Positions 33,726-39,772 of a DNA stretch of 39,772 nt are shown here, piece by piece (within the stretch, counting starts at the first letter, position 1; the number at the start of each line of letters is the position of its first letter). Source of the stretch: Bog-756 sp038210245 (GTDB lineage Bacteria; Actinomycetota; Acidimicrobiia; Acidimicrobiales; RAAP-2); the NCBI GenBank assembly GCA_038210245.1, contig JBBQWW010000023.1:1-39772 (forward strand), written 5' to 3'. Under the pieces are notes generated by a model. The model did no database searches. It was not told the origin of the DNA and saw nothing but the letters and a program-made list of their open reading frames with translations. The position numbers were made by a program, and so were the translations under genes.

Positions 33726-34955
33726 ATGACCGAACAGAGCACACCGGTCCCGACAAGGGGGCACGGGGGCGGTCCCACCCTCGGCTCCGACGCCGGCCCG
33801 AACGAACGGAATCGCCGCTGGGCCTCGACCATGGCCGGTCACGGGGGCCCGGGCATCACCGTCGCCCACGCCGACAGCCAGGCCACCGTCGGCGACGCCG
33901 ACGACGCGGGGACCCGGATCGGTCTACCCGGGCTCGACCGTGAGGCCCGCGAGGCCATGGAGTCCGAAGGGCTGGCGCCGGGAGCGACCCGTGGGGTGGG
34001 CGCGGGCCGACGGATTCGGGCCGAGGAGCCCGATCGCTGGCGGACCTGCTTCGAGCGCGACCGGGACCGCATCCTCCACGCCACGGCCTTCCGCCGGTTG
34101 GCCGGTAAGACCCAGGTCTTCGTGTTCCCCGACGACCACCAGCGCACCCGGCTGACCCATGCCCTCGAGGTGGCCCAGGTGGCCACCAGTGTGGCCCGGG
34201 CCTGTCGGCTGAACGTCGCCCTGACCGAGGCCATCGCCCTCGGGCACGACTGCGGGCACGGCCCGGGGGGGCACGCCAGCGAGGACGCCCTGTCTCCGTA
34301 CCTCGACGACGGGTTCGACCACGCCCCCTGGGGGGCGGACGTCTCGTTGGCACCCCTCAATTTGTGCCTGGACACCCTGGACGGGATCCGCAACCACTCC
34401 TGGTCCCGGCCGGCACCGGGCACCCCCGAGGGTGAGGTGGTGAGCTGGGCCGACAGGATCGCCTACGTCTGCCACGACTTCGAGGACGCGGTGAAGAGTG
34501 GCATCGTCACACCCAGCGCCCTCCCTGAGCTCGTCCGTCAACGCTGCGGTGATCAACGGAGCCAGCAGCTGGGCACGTTCATCGACGCCCTGGTGGCGAC
34601 CATCCTCCAGACCGGTCGCGTCGGCATGGCCGACGCTGAGGCCGAGGCCCTGGCCGCCTTCCGGGCCAGCAACTACGAGCACATCTACCTCCGACCCAGC
34701 TCGTTGGCCCAGGGCCGGGCGGTGGTAGCGGTGCTGCAGGCCCTGGTCGACCACTTCGGGGACCGGCCCAACCTCATACCCACCGGCGGCGGCCAGGTCC
34801 TCGATCTGAACGGGGGGGAGCCGGAGGCCGTCCGGGCGGCGGTGGCCTATGTGGCCGGCATGACCGACCGTTTCGCCTTCGGTCAGGCCGTGGCCCTCCT
34901 CGACTGGGACCCGGGCAAGCTTCCGGCCGGCATCGGGGTCACGGCCCGACTCTGA
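33726..34955 (+). CDS. dgt: dGTPase-like HD-domain triphosphohydrolase
   Basis: 409 residues from ATG at 33726; ATG at 33708 is an alternative. The first 100 residues are low-complexity Gly/Thr/Asp with no match. The enzyme core begins near 103 with RIRAEEPDRWRTCFERDRDRILHATAFRRLAGKTQVFVFPDDHQRTRLTHALEVAQVATSVARA and continues with the HD pair ALGHDCGHGPGGHASED (near 175) and SWADRIAYVCHDFEDA with the fourth metal ligand Asp. It hydrolyses dNTPs to deoxynucleoside and triphosphate; substrate range cannot be told. The N-tail is unusual for the family and may be partly untranslated. A small 6-bp hairpin at 34999-35013 follows the gene. Confidence 0.92.
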   Translation: MTEQSTPVPTRGHGGGPTLGSDAGPNERNRRWASTMAGHGGPGITVAHADSQATVGDADDAGTRIGLPGLDREAREAMESEGLAPGATRGVGAGRRIRAEEPDRWRTCFERDRDRILHATAFRRLAGKTQVFVFPDDHQRTRLTHALEVAQVATSVARACRLNVALTEAIALGHDCGHGPGGHASEDALSPYLDDGFDHAPWGADVSLAPLNLCLDTLDGIRNHSWSRPAPGTPEGEVVSWADRIAYVCHDFEDAVKSGIVTPSALPELVRQRCGDQRSQQLGTFIDALVATILQTGRVGMADAEAEALAAFRASNYEHIYLRPSSLAQGRAVVAVLQALVDHFGDRPNLIPTGGGQVLDLNGGEPEAVRAAVAYVAGMTDRFAFGQAVALLDWDPGKLPAGIGVTARL

Positions 34956-35118
34956 TCCGGTTCGACCCGAGCGGTGCGGCCGTCGCCCTTATCGTCCTCG
35001 GTTCAGAGAACCGGTGGACACCGGCCCGGCCCGTTCGCCGCCCTGGGTCGCCAGCGCCGGTGATTGTGCGCTGCGGGTGCTCGGCCGGGTGAAGCCCAGC
35101 GTGTACCGGGTCACGGGC

Positions 35119-35589
35119 TCAGCCGGGGCCATCGTCGTCGTCCTGCTCCCCGGTCACGACCACGGTGCAGGGCGCACGGCGCACCAGGTGATCGGAGACC
35201 GATCCCAGCACCGCCCGCTTGAGTCCGCCCCGACCCCGGGACCCGACCACGATGGCTCGGGCCGACAGATCCTCGGCCAGCTGGCAGATGGCCCCGGCCG
35301 GATCACCACCCAACACGTGGGTCTCGGCTCCGGCCACCCCCAACATCGCGACCATTTGGTCCACCACCGACCGGGCGACGAGGTCGGCCCGGTCGGCCTG
35401 CTGGTCGAACTCCTCGGGCGAGACCACCGGGCCGCCGAAGCCACTCCCGGTCAGGAGCGTCGGATCGGGGCTGTCGGCCACCGTCACCACCACCGGTACG
35501 GCCTCGGGACCGAACAACTCCCACCCCGTGGCCAGGGCGCGGGTGGAGCGTTCCGATCCGTCCGTGCACAGGAGCACCGTGAAGGTCAC
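35119..35589 (-). CDS. Universal stress protein, UspA family
   Basis: 156 residues from GTG at 35587-35589. TVLLCTDGSERSTRALATGWELF opens the fold with the Asp of the ATP site, and IVVGSRGRGGLKRAVLGSVSDHLVRRAPCTVVV has the G-x2-G-x9-GS ATP-binding motif (about 116-131). It therefore belongs to the nucleotide-binding Usp type. It is divergent from the DUF2252 gene, with only 94 nt between the starts; a -10-like TACGGT lies 6 nt before its GTG. Confidence 0.93.
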   Translation of the reverse strand: MTFTVLLCTDGSERSTRALATGWELFGPEAVPVVVTVADSPDPTLLTGSGFGGPVVSPEEFDQQADRADLVARSVVDQMVAMLGVAGAETHVLGGDPAGAICQLAEDLSARAIVVGSRGRGGLKRAVLGSVSDHLVRRAPCTVVVTGEQDDDDGPG

Positions 35590-35595
35590 CTATGC

Positions 35596-35601
35596 ACCGT
35601 A
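35596..35601 (-). promoter_or_regulatory. Leaderless-type -10 of the Usp gene
   Basis: TACGGT on the minus strand with exactly 6 nt to the GTG. Confidence 0.45.
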
Positions 35602-35671
35602 CCAAGGGGTGGACGGAGGGGCGGCCGTGTCACCCGGCCGGCCGGGGCGCCCCGACACGAAAGGGGGCCGG

Positions 35672-35677
35672 TAGCAT
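35672..35677 (+). promoter_or_regulatory. Leaderless-type -10 of the DUF2252 gene
   Basis: TAGCAT with exactly 6 nt to the GTG at 35684. Confidence 0.5.
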
Positions 35678-35683
35678 CATGTC

Positions 35684-37147
35684 GTGGACAGGGGCAGGGG
35701 TGAACGGGGTGTCGAACTCCCGCCGCGGACGGTGAGGAAGACGCACCGCCCGAGCCGGGACGAGCGGGTGGCCAGGGGAAAGGCGGCCCGGGTCAGCGCC
35801 CCGCGCTCCTCCCACGGCCTTTGGCGGCCGGGGCCCGATCGTCCCGATCCGGTCTCCCTGCTCGAGGAACAGGCGGCCAGCCGGGTCCCCGAACTCGTGC
35901 CCATCCGGTACGGGCGCATGGCGGTCTCTCCCTTCACCTACTTTCGCGGCGCCGCCCTGATCATGGCGTCCGACCTGGCCGCCACCCCTGACTCGGGCAT
36001 CACCGTCCAGTGCTGTGGGGACGCCCACCTGTCCAATTTCGGGGTGTTCGGCTCCCCGGAACGGCAGCTGATGTTCGACATCAACGACTTCGACGAAACC
36101 CTGCCTGGGCCCTGGGAGTGGGACGTCAAGCGCCTGGCGGCGAGCTTCGAGATCGCCGGACGCGACCGGGGATTCGCCCCCTCTGATCGGCGCAGGGTGG
36201 TCATGGCCGTGGCGCGTGAATACCGCCTGGGCCTCCGGCAGGCCGCCCAGATGACCACCCTCGACGTCTGGTACTCGCACATGGAGATCGGCGAGATGCT
36301 GGAGTGGATCCGTACCGAGGACACCGACAAGCGCCTGGGCAAGAAGGGCGGCGATGGGTCGGTGGTGGACGTGGCCAGGGCCCGCACCCGGGACAGCCAC
36401 CGGGCCTTCCGGAAGCTCACCGAACAGGCCGATGGCAAGATCCGCTTCGTGAAGGACCCGCCCCTCCTGGTGCCGCTGGAGGACCTGGTCCTCTCGGAGG
36501 GGGCCCGTCACGAGACCGAGCGGTCGCTGCGCAAGCTCATCAAGAAGTACCGCAAGACGCTGGCCGACGAGCACCACCCCCTCGAGGAGTACCGCTACCT
36601 GCACATGGCCCGCAAGGTGGTGGGCGTAGGCAGCGTGGGCACCCGGGCGTGGGTCTTCCTCATGATGGGCGTGGACGAGCGGGACCCGCTGATCCTGCAG
36701 GCCAAGGAGGCGCAGCCGTCGGTGCTGGAGCGCTTCGCCGGCCGCAGCGCCTATGGGAATCACGGCCAGCGGGTGGTCGCGGGCCAGCGGCTCATGCAGA
36801 CGGCCAGCGACATCTTCCTCGGGTGGCAGCGGGTCAAGGACATCGACGGGCAGCCGCGCGACTACTACGTCCGCCAGCTGCACGACTGGAAGGGCTCGGC
36901 CCACGTCGACACCCTGCGGGTGGCCGGGGCCGTCCGCTACGCCCGCATGTGCGGAGCCACCCTGGCCCGGGCCCACGCCCGCTCGGGCGACTGGATCGCC
37001 ATCGCCGCCTATCTCGGTAAGGGCGACGGCTTCGACCGGGCCGTCGCCGACTTCTCCTCGGCCTACGCCGATCAGAACGAGCGGGACTACGAGGCGCTGG
37101 TCAGGGCGGTCCGGGTCGGCCGGATTTCGGCCCGCACCGGGCTGTAG
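35684..37147 (+). CDS. DUF2252 family protein
   Basis: 487 residues from GTG at 35684. The family blocks are PIRYGRMAVSPFTYFRGAALIMASDLA, VQCCGDAHLSNFGVFGSPERQLMFDINDFDETLPGPWEWDVKRLAAS and YYVRQLHDWKGSAHV. The GDAHLSNFG and DINDFDE elements resemble the catalytic HxDxxxxN and metal-binding DxD motifs of aminoglycoside-phosphotransferase-like kinases, so a kinase-like fold is likely, but no substrate is known for the family. The first 50 residues are basic and probably disordered. It is 108 nt before the cyclopropane synthase gene, which has its own promoter candidate. Confidence 0.93.
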   Translation: MDRGRGERGVELPPRTVRKTHRPSRDERVARGKAARVSAPRSSHGLWRPGPDRPDPVSLLEEQAASRVPELVPIRYGRMAVSPFTYFRGAALIMASDLAATPDSGITVQCCGDAHLSNFGVFGSPERQLMFDINDFDETLPGPWEWDVKRLAASFEIAGRDRGFAPSDRRRVVMAVAREYRLGLRQAAQMTTLDVWYSHMEIGEMLEWIRTEDTDKRLGKKGGDGSVVDVARARTRDSHRAFRKLTEQADGKIRFVKDPPLLVPLEDLVLSEGARHETERSLRKLIKKYRKTLADEHHPLEEYRYLHMARKVVGVGSVGTRAWVFLMMGVDERDPLILQAKEAQPSVLERFAGRSAYGNHGQRVVAGQRLMQTASDIFLGWQRVKDIDGQPRDYYVRQLHDWKGSAHVDTLRVAGAVRYARMCGATLARAHARSGDWIAIAAYLGKGDGFDRAVADFSSAYADQNERDYEALVRAVRVGRISARTGL

Positions 37148-37206
37148 GGCCCGACCCCGACCCCTCGCCGCCGACCTGATCCGGGGAGGAATCCAGCGGG
37201 GGGCCA

Positions 37207-37212
37207 TAGGAT
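37207..37212 (+). promoter_or_regulatory. Possible -10 of the Cfa-like gene
   Basis: TAGGAT, 43 nt before the ATG at 37256, giving a short leader that holds the ribosome binding site. Confidence 0.4.
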
Positions 37213-37255
37213 CAGACCCGACGAGATGGCGTCCACCCAGTCGAGGAGGTCGACG

Positions 37256-38620
37256 ATGGTCACCGAGCTCACGAGTACGCGGTCCAACCCGGCCGGGGCT
37301 GGCGCCGCACCCCCGGCACCCGGGGTACGCCGGATCGGGCCAGCCCCCTCCACCGGCAGCGCCGCCGAGGTGCTGGCCCCCTTCCTCAGGGCCGTGGTGG
37401 GCACCGACGTGCCGGTGCGGTTCGAGTTCTGGGATGGGAGCGCCATCGGTCCGGCCGACGGGATCGGCACCCTGCGGATCCGCTCGTCCGACGCCGTGCG
37501 GCGGATCCTGTGGGCGCCAGGTGAGCTGGGGGTGGCCCGAGCATTCGTCGCTGGTGACCTGACCATCGAGGGCGACATCTACGAGTTGTTGCGCACCCTC
37601 CACGGCGCATCGCCGGGGGACCTCCGCCAGGTCGGCCTGCGGACGCTGCCCACCATGGTGGAGGCGGCCCGGCGCCTCGGGGTACTGGGGCCTCCGCCGC
37701 CGGCCCCACCCGAGGAGTGCAAGCCGCCTGGCCGGATCCACTCGCCGGCCCGCGACGCCAAGGTCATCAGTCACCACTACGACGTAGGCAACGAGTTCTA
37801 CCGCCTCGTGCTCGGCCCGAGCATGACGTACTCCTGCGCCCGGTTCCCGACCTCGGCGACCACCCTCGAGGAGGCCCAGGAGGCCAAGTACGAGCTCATC
37901 TGCCGGAAGCTGGGCCTTGACACCGCTCCCGGGTCGCGCCTGCTCGACGTGGGCTGCGGCTGGGGCTCTATGGCCATCCATGCCGCCCGGTACCACGGTG
38001 CCCGGGTGGTCGGGGTGGCATTGAGCCGGGAGCAGGTGGACGAGGCCTCCCGGCGGGTCACGGCGGCCGGCCTGGACGGGCCGGTGGAGATCCGGATGCA
38101 GGACTACCGCGACCTGCGGGGTGAGCGGTTCGACGCCATCTCCTCCATCGGGATGTTCGAGCACGTGGGCAGCCGACGGATGACCCAGTACTTCGAGACC
38201 CTCCACGAACTGCTCACGCCGACCGGACGGCTGCTCAATCACGCCATCTCCACCCCGAGGGGCTCCACGTTGGGGCGGCGGTCGTTCGTCGGCCGCTACG
38301 TCTTCCCCGACGGCGAACTCCTCGACGTGTCCGAGGTCGTCCGGGCTATGCAGCGCACCGGCTTCGAAGTGCGCGACGTCGAGTCGCTGCGGGAGCACTA
38401 CTCGCGGACCCTCCACCACTGGGTGGCCAACCTCGAGGAGCACTGGGACCAGGCTGTGGCCCTGGTGGGCCCGGCCCGGGCCAACATCTGGCGGCTCTAC
38501 ATGGCGGCGTCGGCCAACGGGTTCGACGACGGTGGCCTGGCCATCCACCAGGTGCTGGGGGTGGTGCCCGAGTCCGACGGTCGCAGCGGCATGCCCCGCA
38601 CCCGAGTCGGGTGGGGCTGA
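37256..38620 (+). CDS. cfa: Cyclopropane-fatty-acyl-phospholipid synthase family methyltransferase
   Basis: 454 residues from ATG at 37256, chosen for GAGGAGG about 7 nt upstream; ATG at 37226 is the longer option. Residues about 40-130 form the N-terminal lipid-binding domain (FEFWDGSAIGP...LWAPGELGVARAFVAGDLTIEGDIYELL). The catalytic domain starts with SHHYDVGNEFYRLVLGPSMTYSCARF, then the SAM motif LLDVGCGWGSMAIHAARYHGARVVGVALSREQ, then ISSIGMFEHVG with the active-site Glu, and LREHYSRTLHHWVANLE. It transfers a methylene or methyl group from SAM to unsaturated acyl chains of membrane phospholipids. Cfa and the methyl-branching homologues cannot be separated by eye. Confidence 0.95.
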   Translation: MVTELTSTRSNPAGAGAAPPAPGVRRIGPAPSTGSAAEVLAPFLRAVVGTDVPVRFEFWDGSAIGPADGIGTLRIRSSDAVRRILWAPGELGVARAFVAGDLTIEGDIYELLRTLHGASPGDLRQVGLRTLPTMVEAARRLGVLGPPPPAPPEECKPPGRIHSPARDAKVISHHYDVGNEFYRLVLGPSMTYSCARFPTSATTLEEAQEAKYELICRKLGLDTAPGSRLLDVGCGWGSMAIHAARYHGARVVGVALSREQVDEASRRVTAAGLDGPVEIRMQDYRDLRGERFDAISSIGMFEHVGSRRMTQYFETLHELLTPTGRLLNHAISTPRGSTLGRRSFVGRYVFPDGELLDVSEVVRAMQRTGFEVRDVESLREHYSRTLHHWVANLEEHWDQAVALVGPARANIWRLYMAASANGFDDGGLAIHQVLGVVPESDGRSGMPRTRVGWG

Positions 38621-38698
38621 GCCCCGGAGGTCCCGGCCGGGCCCCGGGCCCGGTGCCACCGGCCACCAGCCCGGCTGCCGGCCCGACCCCGGGTGCCC

Positions 38699-39772
38699 CT
38701 AACTGAGGCTGAGCTCCTTCCGGTAGACGCGGGCCGGGCCGAGCTCGACGATGGAGGTGGCCAGCCGGTCGAACACTCCTGCCACCTCACTGTCCGGGTC
38801 GGCCGTCACGGCGGGGACGCCGTCGTCGCCACCCTGGCGCAGCGCCGGCACCAGGGGCACCTGGGCCAGCAGCGGCACCCCCAGCTCACCAGCCAGCTGC
38901 GCCCCTCCCCCGGCCCCGAACAGCTCGTAGCGAGTCCCGTCGTCGCCGGTGAACCAGCTCATGTTCTCGATGACCCCCCGCACCGCCAGTTTCAACTTGC
39001 GCGCCGCATAGGCCGAGCGCTGGGCCACCCGTTCGGCGGCCTGCTGAGGGGTGGTGACCACGTAGACCTCCGTCTTGGTCAGGTACTGACCGAGGGACAG
39101 GGTCACGTCACCGGTGCCCGGAGGCATGTCGATCAGCAGGTAGTCGGGCTCGCCCCAGTACGCGTCGACCAGAAACTGCTCGAGGGCCTTGTGGAGCATG
39201 GGGCCGCGCCAGATCACCGGGGTGTCATCGGGAACGAAGTACCCCATGGACAGGCAACGGACCCCGTTGGCCGTGGGGGGCACCACCAGGTCCCCGATGA
39301 TCAGGGGGTCGTTGGTGACCCCGAGCATCTTCGGAACCGAGAACCCGTAGACGTCGGCGTCGAGAATGCCGACATCAAAGCCCTTTTGGGCCAGGGTCAC
39401 GGCCAGGTTGACCGTGACCGACGACTTGCCCACTCCGCCCTTACCCGAGGAGATCCCGAGGATCCGGGTCTTCGAGCGGGGCAGCATGAACCGGTTGGGC
39501 CGGCCCTCCTCGTGCCCGAGCGGGCTGCCGGCGCCGTGGTCGTGCCCGTGACCATGCCCGTCGTCGGGAGCGTGCTGAGTCCCCCCGTCCACCGCCTCGC
39601 CCCGGAGAAGCATCCGGAGCCGGGCCCGGGGCTCCTCGTCCATCACCGTGGTCCCCACCGTCACCTCATCGACGCCGGGAAGGGCGCCCACGGCCTGGCG
39701 GATGCGCTCCTCCAACTCCCCGACCTGGGGATAGTGAGCCACGGGCAGCGCCACGTCGACAGCCACCCGCTT
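38699..39772 (-). CDS. mrp: Mrp/NBP35-type Fe-S carrier ATPase (N-terminus cut by window edge)
   Basis: 357 codons are visible; the frame is open to the right edge (ends reading KRVAVDVALPVAH in coding direction), so the start lies outside. The N-terminal MIP18/DUF59 domain (PQVGELEERIRQAVGALPGVDEVTVG) is followed by a His-rich linker (HGHGHDHGAGSPLGHEEG) and the P-loop ATPase: GISSGKGGVGKSSVTVNLA, ILDADVYGFSVPKMLG, DYLLIDMPPGTGDVTLSLGQ. Mrp proteins carry and insert [4Fe-4S] clusters. The CxxC pair found in some NBP35/ApbC members is not seen in the C-terminal part; GVIENMSWFTGDDGTRYELFG has none. The His-rich linker could bind metal. Confidence 0.94.
   Translation of the reverse strand, partial: KRVAVDVALPVAHYPQVGELEERIRQAVGALPGVDEVTVGTTVMDEEPRARLRMLLRGEAVDGGTQHAPDDGHGHGHDHGAGSPLGHEEGRPNRFMLPRSKTRILGISSGKGGVGKSSVTVNLAVTLAQKGFDVGILDADVYGFSVPKMLGVTNDPLIIGDLVVPPTANGVRCLSMGYFVPDDTPVIWRGPMLHKALEQFLVDAYWGEPDYLLIDMPPGTGDVTLSLGQYLTKTEVYVVTTPQQAAERVAQRSAYAARKLKLAVRGVIENMSWFTGDDGTRYELFGAGGGAQLAGELGVPLLAQVPLVPALRQGGDDGVPAVTADPDSEVAGVFDRLATSIVELGPARVYRKELSLS

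Noticed and set aside
34956..35118. tRNA or other RNA gene between dgt and the Usp gene
   Set aside because: Only a short 6-bp hairpin is present; there is no cloverleaf or conserved T-loop sequence.
35630..38659. 1009-codon open frame on the minus strand across the DUF2252 and Cfa-like genes
   Set aside because: Same shadow effect: Gly/His/Pro/Arg-rich with no motif, while both plus-strand genes show full family signatures.

Overview
The window is chromosomal DNA of a high-GC actinobacterium, most likely of the Acidimicrobiia type. The evidence is a WhiB1-type Wbl regulator next to a PdtaS-type histidine kinase, a FrhB-like coenzyme F420 oxidoreductase, the actinobacterial trio histidine phosphatase / DUF3090 / SCO1664-family protein, a DUF3107 protein, a pair of Get3/ArsA-like ATPases, a RDD protein behind a nonapeptide-repeat protein, and many GTG starts. 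I see no tRNA, rRNA, transposase, integrase, phage gene or CRISPR. Coding density is high and genes lie on both strands in short operons.

Layout. (1) 1-1631, minus: a RiPP cluster cut by the left edge: a 36-residue precursor with a lasso-type leader, a PqqD-like recognition protein, a B2 leader protease and an HPr-kinase-like protein. The predicted core has no Asp or Glu, so an ordinary lasso ring cannot form. (2) 1764-4205, minus: AlkB-type dioxygenase, repeat protein plus RDD membrane protein, PrxQ. (3) 4433-9084, plus: DrrAB-type ABC exporter, then aconitase. (4) 9101-12664, minus: PIG-L deacetylase, a class I glutamine-amidotransferase fold lacking the nucleophilic Cys, a TrhA/hemolysin III membrane protein, and upstream a DEAD-box helicase. 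(5) 13052-15758: PrxQ (plus), then a minus-strand SRPBCC-EVE-MarR operon with overlapping ends and a palindrome over its promoter, then an Fpg/Nei glycosylase. (6) 15819-21812, plus: F420 oxidoreductase, MMPL exporter, and the phosphatase/DUF3090/SCO1664 operon. (7) 21880-27026, minus: acyltransferase-SGNH protein, etfB-etfA, glycerophosphodiesterase. (8) 27239-30979: whiB1 behind a perfect CRP-type site, convergent with pdtaS, a PHP phosphatase and an O-methyltransferase. (9) 31025-33567, minus: DUF3107 and the Get3-like pair. (10) 33726-39772: dGTPase-like HD protein, universal stress protein, DUF2252 protein, cyclopropane-fatty-acid-synthase-like enzyme and an Mrp carrier ATPase cut by the right edge.

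How the genes work together. Most is core metabolism and stress handling: redox defence (two PrxQ, Mrp Fe-S carrier, WhiB1), electron transfer (ETF, F420), envelope and lipid work (MMPL, acyltransferase, Cfa-like, GDPD), DNA and nucleotide repair (AlkB, Fpg/Nei, dGTPase). A recurring promoter layout, a -10-like hexamer ending about 6 nt before the start codon, predicts that many genes here are leaderless. The most novel parts are the atypical RiPP cluster, the Cys-less amidotransferase operon and the EVE/MarR/SRPBCC operon with its operator.
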